From: Neoarius graeffei
Lineage: Eukaryota > Chordata > Actinopteri > Siluriformes > Ariidae
Assembly (NCBI RefSeq): GCF_027579695.1
Contig: NC_083587.1
Coordinates: 48,161,521-48,225,520 of the forward strand
Direction: 5' to 3'
Length of the DNA: 64,000 bases
Each line of letters begins with the position of its first letter. The first letter of the stretch is position 1. Made by a program: the position numbers and the translations under genes. Below the pieces are notes generated by a model that had not been told where the DNA came from, made no database searches, and was given only the letters and a program-made list of their open reading frames with translations. Positions 24,828 through 36,694 of the stretch are shown in pieces.

Positions 24828-25204
24828 CTCATCTCATCTCATTATCTGTAGCCGCTTTATCCTGTTCTACAGGGTCGCAGGCAGGCTGGAGCCTATCCCA
24901 GCTGACTACGGGCGAAAGGCGGGGTACACCCTGGACAAGTCGCCAGGTCATCACAGGGCTGACACATAGACACAGACAACCATTCACACTCACATTCACA
25001 CCTACGGTCAATTTAGAGTCACCAGTTAAACTAACCTGCATGTCTTTGGACTGTGAGGGAAACCGGAGCACCGGGAGGAAACCCACATGGACACAGGGAG
25101 AACATGCAAACTCCACACAGAAAGGCCCTCGCCGGACACAGGGCTCGAACCCGGACCTTCTTGCTGTGAGGTCACAGTGCTAACCACTACACCACCGTGC
25201 CGCC
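24828..25204 (-). mobile_element. SINE copy 4, inside the Tc1/mariner arm
   Basis: It is a full-length SINE in reverse orientation. The 14-bp duplication gggttgaacaaaat lies at 24814-24827 and 25205-25218, so it arrived after the DNA transposon. Confidence 0.95.
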
Positions 25205-25329
25205 GGGTTGAACAAAATGATTGCATAAAAATGTGAGGAACTAAAGCATTTTTTAAAACACAATCCCTTCATTTCAGGGGCTCAAAAGTAATTGGACAAA
25301 TTAAATAATTGTAAATAAAATGTTCATTT

Positions 25330-26358
25330 CTAATACTTGGTTGAAAACCCTTTGTTGGCAATGACTGCCTGAAGTCTTGAACTCATGGACATCACCAGAT
25401 GCTGTGTTTCCTCCTTTTCAATGCTGCGCCAGGCCTTTACTGCAGCGGTTTTCAGTTGCTGTCTGTTTGTGGGCCTTTGTGTCTGAAGTTTAGTCTTTAA
25501 CAAGTGAAATGCATGCTCAATTAGGTTGAGATCAGGTGACTGACTTGGCCATTCAAGAATATTCCACTTCTTTGCTTTTATAAACTCCTGGGTTGCTTTG
25601 GCTTTATGTTTTGGGTCATTGTCCATCTGTATTATGAAACGCAGACCAATCAGTTTGGCTGGATTTGAGCACACAGCATGTCTCTGAATACCTCAGAATT
25701 CATCCAGCTGCTTCTGTCCTGTGTCACATCATCAATAAACATTAGTGACCCAGTGCCACCGGCAGCCATGCATGCCCAAGCCATCACACTGCCTCTGCCG
25801 TGTTTTACAGATGATGTGGTATGCTTTGGATCATGAGCTGTACCACGCCTTCGCCATACTTTTTTCTTTCCATCATTCTGGTAGAGGTTGATCTTGGTTT
25901 CATCTGTCCAAAGAATGTTCTTCCAGAACTGTGCTGGCTTTTTTAGATGTTTTTTAGCAAAGTCCAATCTAGCCTTTTTATTCTTGAGGCTTATGAGTGG
26001 CTTGCACCGTGCAGTGAACCCTCTGTATTTACTTTCATACAGTCTTCTCTTTATGGTAGATTTGGATATTGATAGGCCTACCTCCTGGAGAGTGTTGTTC
26101 ATTTGGTTGGCTGTTGTGAAGGGGTTTCTCTTCACCATGGAAATTATTCTGCGATCATCCACCACTGTTGTCTTCTGTGGGCGTCCAGGTCTTTTTTGCA
26201 TTGATGAGTTCACCAGTGCTTTCTTTCTTTCTCAGGATGTACCAAACTGTAGATTTTGCCACTCCTAATATTGTAGCAATTTCTCTGATGATTTTTTTCT
26301 GTTTTCGCAGCTTAAGGATGGCTTGTTTCACCTGCATGGAGAGCTCCTTTGACCGCAT
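25330..26358 (-). pseudogene. Tc1/mariner transposase, two frameshifts
   Basis: Three overlapping minus-strand frames together cover a normal-length transposase: N-terminal helix-turn-helix (26155-26358), central part (25650-26213) and C-terminal part (25330-25674). The catalytic motifs WTDETK, MDNDPKH and SPDLNLIEHAF are still present. Two frame changes, near 26190 and 25665, prevent a full product. The last motif has LNLIE instead of the usual LNPIE. Confidence 0.92.
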
Positions 26359-26929
26359 GTTTTCTCACAGCAAAATCTTCCAAATGCAAGCACCACACCT
26401 CAAATCAACTCCAGGCCTTTTATCTGCTTAATTGAGAATGACATAACGAAGGAATTGCCCACACCTGCCCATGAAATAGCCTTTGAGTCAATTGTCCAAT
26501 TACTTTTGGTCCCTTTAAAAACAGGGTGGCACATGTTAAGGAGCTGAAACTCCTAAACCCTTCATCCAATTTTAATGTGGATACCCTCAAATGAAAGCTG
26601 AAAGTCTGGACTTTATGTCCATGTCCATTATATAACTATAACCTGAATATGTTTCAGTAAACAGGTAAAAAAAAAAATTTATGTCAGTGTCCAAATATAT
26701 ATGGACCTAACTGTATGTAGTGATGTGTAGGATGTTGTGACAGCAAGCTTTCTTCTGTCTCCTGATGTTCCATATCAAATGTTTTTGTCACAGTATATCC
26801 AGTATATCCAGTCCTGCTTCATGAGATCATTGTTATTTATCATAACACATTTAAACAGGAGTTCTCAAAGTGGGGTTGTTAAAATGTGTTACCCTGGAAA
26901 AACAGTCCTTATTATCAAAGATGATATAT

Positions 26930-27330
26930 GTATTTAGTATAAATACGGAGGTGATTATTGGAAATCGCGTGCACCAATTGGTCGAGAAATTTGGACTATT
27001 TCTCAATAATCACCTCAAGTGACTCGGCAAAATGGTGGCCAGTTGCCTCATCGCCATCAGTGAGGAAGAATTACAAATTATGAATGAAAATGTTGTTCCT
27101 AAAAGCATTAAAATTGCTATGAAATTTGCTCTCAAACTATTCAAATGTAAGGTGGAATTGTGATTTATTTTATCTATTTCAAAACAAAGTATTTTATGTG
27201 AGTCGGCATAGATAAGCGACACAAATCTGCGCTGTGCTGTTATTACATTTGCATGCCGCTTTTGAAATTTGAAAGAAATTATTTTTTAAAACTATTTTTA
27301 AAAATAATCACCTGTGTATTTATACCTGTG
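26930..27330 (+). pseudogene. Crypton-like N-terminal exon remnant, family A copy 1
   Basis: An inverted pair ggtgattatt/aataatcacc (about 26951-27017) precedes a short plus-strand frame at about 27031-27150. It contains ISEEEELQIMNENVVPKSIK-type residues, then IAMKFALKLFK, ending at a GTAAGG donor-like site. A reverse-oriented relative is at 40520-40825. The pattern (acidic SEEE, then K-N/S-T/I-K, then a helix ending LFK) resembles the N-terminal region before the recombinase domain in Crypton-derived vertebrate genes. No recombinase domain is present, so the assignment is tentative. Confidence 0.45.
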
Positions 27331-27334
27331 TATT

Positions 27335-27735
27335 TATACTTTTGAGATGACTTGCTTCAGAAAAATCATGGGGGTGACCAAACTTGACAGAATACGAAAT
27401 TTCACTATAAGGAAATCATTAAATATTGAAGAGACACTTATTGATAGAGTGGCTAATAAAAGACTGAGATATTTTGGCCATGTCAACCGAATGCTACTAA
27501 CTTGATACCTGAAAATAACAGTGCTTAGCAGTATACACAGCAACCGGCCTAGAGGAAGACCAACAAAGAATTGGATGGATTGTGTCAAGGCAGACTGTGT
27601 CACCAGCAACCTTGACTCCCTTACCCAAGCTCCAAGACTAACTTAAGATAGGAAGATCTAGAAAGCCACCATGAAGCAAAAGCCATCACACATCCCAGCG
27701 ATGGTGTGGATGGCTTAGTCAGTCAGTCAGTCAGC
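27335..27735 (+). pseudogene. 5'-truncated LINE, C-terminal reverse transcriptase tail
   Basis: The plus strand encodes KIMGVTKLDRIRNFTIRKSL and then RLRYFGHVNRM and RPRGRPTKNWMDCVK after a stop. This is the typical end of a LINE reverse-transcriptase protein. It ends in a (cagt)n tail at about 27716-27734. The family is not determined. Confidence 0.75.
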
Positions 27736-28067
27736 ATTTATACTAAAACAATTATCTGCCTCAGGCTCAGTGAATATTGGTGAAGAATAACCTTGACTTG
27801 GTCTCGCTTATTATTCAATGATATTCATTTTGCCTTCGGTGAATTATTGTTAATTATTATTGATTCTTGAATTGAATAGGTTTCATTTGAATAACAAGCC
27901 TAATATTTGAATATATACTGAGGGGGTACGCAGAAATTAGTTTGCAGTTGAAGGTGTCCCTGGCTCCAAAGAGTTTGAGAAACAATGCATTAAAAAAACA
28001 AAACGTTAAAAAACTCCTAATACTAAGAATAGGTAGGTCATATTAAACAAAAAATAGGCATTGGACT

Positions 28068-28459
28068 GGGGCAGTATGGTGGTGTAGTGGCTAGCGCTGT
28101 TGCCTCACAGCAAGAAGGTCCAGGTTCGAGCCCCGTGGCCGACGAGGGCCTTTCTATGTGGAGTTTGCATGTTCTCCCCGTGTCCGCGTGGGTTTCCTCC
28201 AGGTGCTCCGGTTTCCCCCACAGTCCAAAGACATGCAGGTTAGGTTAACTGGTGACTCTAAATTGACCATAGGTGTGAATGTGAGTGTGAATGGTTGTCT
28301 GTGTCTATGTCAGCCCTGTGATGACCTGGCGACTTGTCCAGGGTGTACCCCGCCTTTCGCCCGTAGTCAGCTGGGATAGGCTCCAGCTTGCCTGCAACCC
28401 TGTAGAACAGGATAAAGCGGCTAGAGATAATGAGATGAGATGAGATGAGATGAGATGAG
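28068..28459 (+). mobile_element. SINE copy 5
   Basis: A full-length family member with a long GATGA tail. The short duplication attggact is at 28060-28067 and 28462-28469. Confidence 0.9.
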
Positions 28460-28762
28460 GTATTGGACTAACGTTCCGAATCTTCTCTGGAACACTGTAC
28501 CAGAGATAAGAAAGAATGTAAAAAACAATAATAAAATAAACCTGACAACTGACACTTAAGATTAACTCTAGGTCTGCCGAGGTTGAGCAAAGTGTTTCAA
28601 ACAAAGATTGTGTTATAGTGTTTCATGAAATCAGCAATACACATTAAAGCTAAACGGTTTCTTCCAAAAATGCAAATAATTTTAGGTCTGTTACCTTATT
28701 CTTAAGAATGTTCTTTAACAAACATTTCCAGAAACACTTCTGCATTAAAATGGTATTTATCT

Positions 28763-29070
28763 GGGCGGCATGGTGGTGTAAGTGGTTAGCACTCTCGCCT
28801 CACAGCAAGAAGGTTCTGGGTGCGAGCCCAGTGGCCAATGGGGGCCTTTCTGTGTGGACTTTGCATGTAATCCCTGTGTCTGCATGGGTTTCTTCCGGCT
28901 GCTCCGGTTTCTCCCACAGTTCAAAGACATGCAGGTTAAAATGGGATGGCCTTGGGCTGAAATGCCCAAGAGTGGGGGCATGCACGTACACAGCAGCTTT
29001 GCTTTCCTATGATGAACTAAATTTCATTGTACATTTGTGCAGTGACAATAAAGGCATTCTATTTTATTGA
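28763..29070 (+). mobile_element. SINE with the family head but a different 3' tail
   Basis: The first about 175 bp match the dominant SINE head through acatgcaggtta. The sequence then changes to an unrelated tail ending aatttcattgtacatttgtg and gacaataaaggcattctatt. Such an ending is common in fish LINE/SINE 3' ends. It is either a distinct SINE subfamily with an exchanged tail or a recombinant copy. Confidence 0.75.
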
Positions 29071-29649
29071 ATAAAACAGCCCTTTTTAAAATTTTGTTAT
29101 TTGGAATTTGCATGTAGATTTCAAAACGATTATAAAGGCCAGAGGCTGTTAATAAGTTGTCAATAATCTCATTGATCCATTTGATATATTATTATGGCCC
29201 CAAGCGCAAAGTACTGGAACATTATTCTTTTTGCTTGGGTTTTCTTATTATTTTTCTCCCAAAAAATGAATCATACAGACCAAACTATAAGCCATAGAAA
29301 TGTCAAACTAGTACCTGTTACTCAGGCAGATGAGATGGGCCGAATTGCTCAGATGTATGGATAGATGATGAGATTTATAAAGTGGCCACCACATGCCAAC
29401 CAAATTCATCCAAGTGGGATGATGCTTGGTTCACTTAACTAGCTATAACTTGGGACTGGTTGTATGGGTTTGCATATATTCAATACAAGGTTCTGAGGAG
29501 AGTTTGGGGTACGGTATGTTCATTAATACAGGGGCAGAGTTAAGTTCAATTAGCTGAACCAAAAGTCTGAAATTTGGTGTGCTACATTGTTCTGCTTAAC
29601 TGTAAGTGGACGTTTAATTAGGAGTTAATTACTTAAAAAAAAAACATAG
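29071..29649. other. Intronic stretch, probable old repeat
   Basis: The text around 29196-29330 (ggccccaagcgcaaagtact onward) looks repetitive but is unassigned. No gene is supported. Confidence 0.4.
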
Positions 29650-29653
29650 GTAC

Positions 29654-29996
29654 TGTTGAAGTTGCATTTGTAATGAGAAAACTGACAACTTCTCACATTT
29701 CAGACTCAGAGCCATGAGTCATTTTTATTAACACTACAAGTATATCTCAAACATGGCGCTGCGCATGAACAGAAAAGCAGCGTGTCAAAACATCACCCGG
29801 TTCCTTAAAGGGACCACAACTATTATCGGAAGCACAACAATCAAGACGGTGAATCTATAAGCAAGTGCTTAACAAAGAGCTGAGCAAAACCTGCATGACA
29901 ATGCTGTAACAAACAGCTGAGCAAAACCTGCATGGCAATGCTGTAACAAACACAGTTATGAAGGTGAATTATGCATACATTCATGAGTGCACTACA
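29654..29996 (-). repeat. 3' LTR of the Ty3/gypsy element
   Basis: It is 343 bp, TG...CA on the element strand, and matches 34279-34621 with five single-base differences. It carries a near-exact internal direct repeat built on agctgagcaaaacctgcatg. Confidence 0.95.
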
Positions 29997-30019
29997 CACG
30001 TCCCCCCAGAATTCACCCT

Positions 30020-30393
30020 CATCTCATCTCATTATCTCAAGCCGCTTTATCCTTCTACAGGGTCGCAGGCAAGCTGGAGCCTATCCCAGCTGACTACGGG
30101 CGAAAGGCGGGGTACACCCTGGACAAGTCGCCAGGTCATCACAGGGCTGACACATAGACACAGACAACCATTCACACTCACATTCACACCTACGGTCAAT
30201 TTAGAGTCACCAGTTAACCTAACCTGCATGTCTTTGGACTGTGGGGGAAACCGGAGCACCCGGAGGAAACCCACGCGGACACGGGGAGAACATGCAAACT
30301 CCACACAGAAAGGCCCTCGCCGGCCCCGGGGCTCGAACCCAGGACCTTCTTGCTGTGAGGCGACAGCGCTAACCACTACACCACCGTGCCGCC
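30020..30393 (-). mobile_element. SINE copy 6, inside the Ty3/gypsy element
   Basis: The duplication agaattcaccct is at 30008-30019 and 30394-30405. It lies between the end of pol and the 3' LTR, so this SINE moved after the retrotransposon arrived. Confidence 0.95.
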
Positions 30394-30416
30394 AGAATTC
30401 ACCCTAATAGAAACAT

Positions 30417-33400
30417 TTAAAAAAAAAAAAATTCACGATGTGGGGGGCGAATCAACCGTCCACAGTGGCTCCGCCGAATGGGGGAACACGGAATCGGCTC
30501 CTGAGTGGCCGTCCACGGTGTCCCCACGTGGCATGGCAGAGGATCAGGAGGATTGGGAACTGGGGGCCTAGCCACAGGTCGTCCTCGTTTTGGGGGTTGG
30601 GCCAGCTCGACTGGCTTGCCTAGATCCAGGTGAGCTGGTTTAAGACGATCCACGGACACACTCTCCGGTTTGCCCCCAATGTCTACCACAAAGTGCTTGT
30701 CCCCTGCCTCCACAACACGGAAAGGGCCTTCGTAAGGTGGGCGGAGTGGTCTTCTGTGACCATCAACGCGAATGAAAACATAGCCAGCTGACTGAAGACC
30801 ACTGGGGACATGAGAGTTCGGCAAACTGTGACAGGAGGTAGGCTTCGGCACGAACAGCCCGGCAGTGTCCAAAAGGGAAGAACGCTGGAGTGTGGCTGAC
30901 CAAGGGGTCGTGGTGCTGGGGACGAAATCCCCTGGGACGCGCAGTGGCTGACCATAGACCAGCTCTGCCGAGGAGGACTGGAGGTCTTCCTTTGGCGCTG
31001 TCCTGATGCCCATCATGACCCATGGGAGTTTGTCAACCCAGGAGCTGTCCTTCAGACTGGCATGCAGGGAGGCTTTCATTGATCTGTGAAAACGCTCACA
31101 GAGGACATTACTCTGGGGGTGGTATGCTGTGGTGCGGTGGAGTTTAACTCCCAAGCTTTCAGCGACCGCATTCCAAAGTTCAGACGTAAACTGTACGCCG
31201 CGGTCTGAGGAAATGTCTGAGAGGGTGCCGAAACGGGATACCCAAGTGCCAATAAATGCCCGTGCTACGTTAGCCGATGTTATGGATGACAGTGGAACAG
31301 CTTCTGCCCACCGTGTGGTCCTGTCGACCACAGTCAGCAAATGAGTGTAACCCTGTGAGGGAGGCAGTGGGCCGACCAGGTCGATGTTCACATGGTCGAA
31401 ACGTCGTTCCGGTACCTCAAACTGTTGTAGTGGAGCTTTGGTGTTTCGGTGGACTTTGGCACGTTGGCACTCCACGCAGGTGTTCGCCCAATCCCTCACA
31501 TCCTTTTTAAGACCATGCCACACAAACTTGGCTGCCACCAGCCATTGTGAGGCCTTGGTCCCTGGGTGTGAAAGACCATGTATGGCATCAAAAACAGGCC
31601 GCCTCCACTTTGCAGGGACGATAGGCCTAGGAGGGCCCATGAAGATGTTGCAAAGCAGGGTGGTGCCAGCATCATTAAATGATACCTCCCGCAGTCACAG
31701 TCCCGTAGCGGATGACCGGAGAGCCTGCACGTCCGGGTCTGTGGCCTGCTCCGCTGCCATGCTGCTGTAGTCCAGGCCGAGGTGGACTGCCCCTGCAACA
31801 GCACGGGAGAGGCAGTCTGCGACATGGTTGCTTTTTCCAGCAACGTGTGCAATGTCTGTCGTGAACTCGGAAATGTAAGTCAGCTGCTGCTGTTGCCAGC
31901 CAGACCATGGCTCAGTGACTTTGGATATGGCAAAAGTCAGTGGCTTGTGGTCCACAAAAATGGTGAACCGGCACCCCTCCAGCATTGAACGAAAGTGTCG
32001 GATGGCGAGGTACACACCAAGCAACTCCGGGTCGAAGGTGCTATACTTCCGTTCACTGGGGCGCAATTGCCTGCTGAAAAAAGCAAGAGGCTGCCAGGCA
32101 TGACCAACCCACTGTTCATAAACCGCACCCACTGCGTAGTCCGAGGCATCTGTGGTAAGTGCGATTGGGGCAGAGGCGGCAGGATGGGCCAGCATGGCAG
32201 CCTTAGCCAGGGCTGCTTTAGTGTCAACAAAGGCCTTGTCTCTGTCCGGGGTCCAGTTCACAGCATGCTTAGGCTTACTGCCTTTCAGGGCCTCATACAA
32301 GGGTAGCATGATTTGGGCGGCCCTGGGGAGAAAACGATGGTAAAAGTTCACCATGCCGAGAAACTCCTGTAGGGCTTTGACTGTGACTGGGAGTGGGAAA
32401 GCGGCTACGGCCTCCACCTTTGATGGAAGAGGGACGAGCCCGTCCCTTGTGACTCTGTGTCCCAGAAAGTCTATGGTGGAGAGCCCGAACTGGCACGTCG
32501 CTGTATTGATGATGAGTCCATGCTCGCTGAGTCGCTCGAACAGAGTGCGAAGGTGCGACAGGTGTTCAGAAAGTGATGAACTTGCCACGAGAATGTCATC
32601 AAGGTATACGAAAACAAAGGGGAGATCCCGTAACACTGAGTCCATGAGCCGTTGGAAAGTTTGAGCTGCATTCTTGAGCCCGAACGGTGTGCGCAAGTAC
32701 TCAAACAAACCAAACGGCGTGATCACTGCTGTTTTCGGGATGTCAAGGGGGTGTACGGGCACCAGATGGTATCCTCTGATTAGGTCCACCTTCGAAAAAA
32801 TGACCTTGCCAGCCAGGTGAGCTGACACATCCTGTATGTGTGGAACTGGGTAGCGGTCAGGCGTTCTCACATCGTTGGGTCGTCGGTAGTCTCCACAAGG
32901 CCGCCAGCCACCCCCAGGTTTGGGGACGAGGTGCAGGGGAGAGGCCAAAGGACTGTTGGAGTGATGAACAATCCCTAGGCGCTCCATGGCCTCGAACTCC
33001 ACCTTTGCCACAGCAAGCTTGGTCAGCTCGAGGCGTCGCACGCGGGCATACACAGGCGGACCAGTGGTGGCGATGTGGTGCTCCACACCATGTTTGGCAG
33101 TAGTGGCAGAGAAGGTGGGCTGCGTGAGTGCTGGAAACTCAGCGAGCAGCCGCTGGAAACTGTCCGTGACAGACAGCATGCTAGAGAGATGTATGGAGTC
33201 AGAGTCACTGAGCATGCATGCATAAGAACAAAAAGTGACGGCGTCGATCAAGCGGTGTTTTTTCACATCCACCAACAGTCCGTATGCACACAAAAAATCT
33301 GACCCTAGGAGGGGAACAGCAACCTTGGCAGTAACAAAGTCCCAGCCAAATCGTTGGCCTCCAAAACACAGTTCAACGTGTCTAGTGCTGTATGTGCGAA

Positions 33401-33566
33401 TGGGGCTGCCATTGGCGGCTTCCATGGGGGGGCCGTGAGTGTCAGCCACCACGTCCAACTGTGAGGCAGGTAGTAGACTCCGCTGTGCCCCTGTGTCGCA
33501 GAGGAATCATCGGCCGGAGATGGAGTCGCGGATGAAGAGCAGCCTGCCAGCATGGCCAACGCTCAT
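30417..33566 (-). pseudogene. Ty3/gypsy pol, two in-frame stops
   Basis: One continuous reading frame runs from an ATG at 33566 to 30417 except for two TGA codons, at 33507-33509 and 31695-31697. Domains in order: aspartic protease (LCDTGAQRS, directly after the first stop); reverse transcriptase with YLDDILVAS; RNase H (LTTDASDYAVGAV, FSRQLRPSERKYS); integrase with an HHCC zinc region (HGLSHPG, CVECQRAK) and DDE core residues (NIDLVGPLP, SSDRGVQF, CERFHRSMK). Both stops fit CGA-to-TGA changes, the usual product of methylated-CpG decay. Pol begins in the -1 frame relative to the end of gag, a few bases after the gag stop. Confidence 0.93.
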
Positions 33567-33571
33567 GGCCA

Positions 33572-34250
33572 CTAGTGAGCGCCGGCTTTGGCGTTTCCCA
33601 CTCCACTGAAGCTGCACGGAGAATGGCATCGTTTAGCCTTGGGGCCAAACTTGGCATGGTAGAAACATAAACCTGAAGACTGCTGCCGACGAGGGGTTGC
33701 TGCTGCGGCGAGCATGTGGTCATTTGGCGTTTCTGGCACTGCACCTGCAGGAAGGGAGGCTGTGCAGTGCTGCTGACTAGCCAGGAATGTCAGCCTCTGC
33801 CGCCAGTTCTCGGCAATCAGTGATGGCAGTGTTGGCTAAAGCAGCCCTCACTTGAGTAGGCAGTTGGTGCAGGAGAAGGTGCAGGAAAAGAAAATCCGGT
33901 TTGTGTTCAACGTGCAGATCGAGCATTCTGTCCATGAGTTCGGAGGGCTTGCTGTCACCCAGCCCATGAAGGGAGAAAAGCCTGCTGGCCCTCTCAGCAT
34001 CAGACAGCTCGAACGTTTTAAGTAAATGTTCCTTCAGTGTATCATATTTCCTTTCTGCAGGAGGACGTTTAAGAAGGCTCACCACTCCCGATGCAGTAGA
34101 ACTCCCGAGGGCAGACACCACGTAGTAATATTTAGTGTCATTAGTGGTGATCTCACGCAAGGCGAACTGTGCCTCAGTCTGTGCAAACCACGCTGACGCC
34201 GAAGATTCCCAGAATTCGGGGAGCTTTAGAGACACAGCATTGGCGGCCAT
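33572..34250 (-). pseudogene. Ty3/gypsy gag, one frameshift
   Basis: It starts MAANAVSLKLPEFWESSASA, a typical capsid beginning of this group. The frame stops early at 33777-33779. Reading in a second frame from about 33790 resumes gag-like sequence, with a zinc-knuckle-like CFYHAKFGPKAKRCHSPC, and reaches a TAG at 33572-33574. A one-base insertion or two-base loss near 33785-33790 explains this. Confidence 0.88.
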
Positions 34251-34278
34251 GTCATTCTGGATACGTCGGGGTCACCAG

Positions 34279-34621
34279 TGTTGAAGTTGTATTTGTAATG
34301 AGAAAACTGACAACTTCTCACATTTCAGACTCAGAGCCATGAGTCGTTTTTATTAACACTACAAGTATATCTCAAACATGGCGCTGCGCATGAACAGAAA
34401 AGCAGCATGTCAAAACATCACCCGGTTCCTTAAAGGGACCGCAACTATTATCGGAAGCACAACAATCAAGACGGTGAATCTATAAACAAGTGCTTAACAA
34501 AGAGCTGAGCAAAACCTGCATGACAATGCTGTAACAAACAGCTGAGCAAAACCTGCATGGCAATGCTGTAACAAACACAGTTATGAAGGTGAATTATGCA
34601 TACATTCATGAGTGCACTACA
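34279..34621 (-). repeat. 5' LTR of the Ty3/gypsy element
   Basis: It is the partner of 29654-29996, with the same length and termini. As the 5' LTR of a minus-strand element it would carry the promoter. Confidence 0.95.
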
Positions 34622-34639
34622 GTACTTAAAAAAAGTCAG

Positions 34640-36590
34640 GTAGAAGAACAACTTGCTGACCCTCCAAGAAAAGAGGAAGTCTCTGATGCTATCAATGCCC
34701 TATAGACTGGCAAGGCAGCTGGTGAGGGTGGCCTCCCAGCTGAAGTTTTTAAGCATGGTGGCCAAGCTCTTCTGGATAAATTTCATGACCTAATTCTATT
34801 CATGTGGTAGAGTGAGAATATCCCTGATCAGCTGAAGGACATTGTCATTGTCACTATCTTTAAGTGTAAAGGAGACTCTTGAATACTGTGATAATTACTG
34901 TGGTATATCACCCCTGCCCATTGCCTCTAAAATATTAACAAAGATCATGCAAGACCAGCTTGTGACTTCTGTCCTGGATGACATCATATCAGAGTCTCAA
35001 TGTGGTTTTAGAAATAACCATGGCATCACTGACATGATTTTTTGCTGCTAAGCAGCTGCAAGAGAAATGCATTGAACAGAATGTTGGTCTTTATTGCAAT
35101 CTTTGTTGACCTAACCAAAGCATTTGATTCTGTTTCCCCTGTGATAGCCTTTGGAAGATCTTGGGAAAGCAAGGTGTACCAGATAAATTTATCAGTCCTG
35201 ATGCAGCTCCATGTTGGTATGCATGAACGAGTGTGTGCAGATGGCCAGCTCTCAGATCGTTTTCCAATAAGTAGTGATGTGAAGCACGGCTGTGTAATTG
35301 CCCCGATACTATTCATAATCTTTTTTGTGGCCATGTTGAATGAAGCACTGCTCAACTGTAATGAAGGCATCTATATTAGATTTTGAACAGATGGCAACAG
35401 CTTTAATATCGCAAGACTTTGTGCTGAAACTAAAGTCTACTTTCACTTGGTTCGTGAGCTTCTTTTTGCTGATGACTGTGTTTTATTCGCCCATACTGAA
35501 GAGCCAATTCAGGCAACGGCGAGCAATTTTTCAAATCCCACCAAACAGTTTGGCCTCTCTATTAGTATCAAGAAAACTGAGGTTCTTTACCAGCCTCCAC
35601 AAAAAGCAGTTCAAGCTGAACCAACCATTTATGTTGATGGCCAAAAAATAAAGGACACAGATGCATTCATGTGTCTGGGAAGTAGCCTCTCTGGTGATGA
35701 TCATTTAGACAGAAATCTCAAACTGCATTGCAAAGGCTAGCACTTTATTCCTTTCGGACGTCTCTACAAAAGGGTGTGGAACAGCCATGTCATAACTCTG
35801 TCCGCAAAAATAGTTGTCTATCATGCTGTTGTCCTAAGTACCCTGTTCTATGGAGTGGAATGCTTTATTATCCACCATTAAAAAAATACATATACTATGT
35901 ATTTATTTATCCTGTTATTACAATTATTTATCTCTGTTATGAAAGGGGGGTGCAAGTGGGGTGTTGATGCGTAACTTGCGGATATCATCTTGCCAGGCTT
36001 GGTAGGCATTACATAAGTCCAACTAAGTCTGATCGCCTCTCACATGCCAAAGCCAACTCCACCTCTGTCAGGTGCACCCTGGATAGCCTGGCTTTGCGGC
36101 TGGGTAAACTAATGGAGCTCTGGCTGCTTCTGACTCACCTCCAGTCATCTTGCTAATGCTTGCCACTGGACTCAGGTGATGATGAGCAGAGGGTGTGGTA
36201 GATGCTGTGCAACAACTATACCACCTTAAATCATTGCACTGGAGTTGAAGGATGGGTTTTGGAGTACAGGAAGACCCAGGAAGCGATTTAAAGATTGCAT
36301 CAAAGACTCACTAAAGAACTGTGGCATAGCTCCGTGCAACCTTGAAGAGCTTGGTGCTGACCACAAAGCTTGGAGAACTACTGTTCATAATGGTGTGTCT
36401 AAATTCAAGTGAAATAGGCAATGTAACGTCAATCAGGCCCGTGTTAGAAGGAAATACCCTGAAGCTGCTGATGAGACAGCCCACAGATGCCATGTGTGCT
36501 CCAGGCCATGTGCCTCTGCTGCTGGCCTTGCTATTCATTCCCATGCATGTCACCCACCCATCCACAAACAGATGTCGTCGGGCACACACA
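34640..36590 (+). pseudogene. Degenerate LINE reverse transcriptase
   Basis: Pieces of one LINE protein can be followed through frameshifts and stops on the plus strand. They include a SISPLPIASKILTKI-like block (NYCGISPLPIASKI), ESQCGFRNNHGITDMIF, FVDLTKAFDSV, and the catalytic LLFADDCVLFAHTEE box near 35464-35505. Further on are KKTEVLYQPP and, after a foreign stretch at about 35880-36240, GRPRKRFKDCIKDSLKNCG. A C-terminal zinc-finger-like SAAGLAIHSHACH follows at about 36515-36555. The clade is uncertain. It begins right beside the gypsy element. Confidence 0.82.
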
Positions 36591-36603
36591 CACACACATA
36601 CAT

Positions 36604-36605
<2 letters not shown>

Positions 36606-36682
<77 letters not shown>

Positions 36683-36694
36683 ATATGTATGTAT
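36606..36694. repeat. (TA)n microsatellite, interrupted by a hAT insertion
   Basis: A CA/TA run of about 80 bp is followed by gatatatgtatgtat. TA/TG repeats resume at 38618-38660 after the hAT and SINE insertions. Confidence 0.9.

Larger units (their letters stand above)
24685..26713 (-). mobile_element. Tc1/mariner element with broken transposase, split by a SINE
   Basis: The ends cagttaggtcaataaatatt (left) and cagttaggtccatatatatt (complement of right) are flanked by TA at 24683-24684 and 26714-26715. Subterminal text (gctgaaagtctggact and its left counterpart) is also inverted. The left arm is interrupted by a SINE. Confidence 0.92.
29654..34621 (-). mobile_element. Complete Ty3/gypsy LTR retrotransposon (minus orientation)
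   Basis: Two 343-bp LTRs (29654-29996 and 34279-34621), starting TG and ending CA, are flanked by the 4-bp duplication GTAC (29650-29653 and 34622-34625). By eye they differ at five sites, all transitions. A primer-binding-like sequence (complement tggtgaccccgacg) follows the 5' LTR near 34262-34276. A G-rich polypurine tract lies next to the 3' LTR at about 29999-30010. The gene order gag, protease, reverse transcriptase, RNase H, integrase is that of Ty3/gypsy. A SINE sits between pol and the 3' LTR. Internal stops and a frameshift make this copy non-autonomous. Confidence 0.95.

Noticed and set aside
30047-30376. Recurring open frames of about 70-150 residues (for example 9521-9964, 15216-15473, 30047-30376, 42865-43215, 58444-58665)
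   Set aside because: All lie in copies of the same SINE, on either strand, and share near-identical translations. They reflect repeat sequence and not genes.
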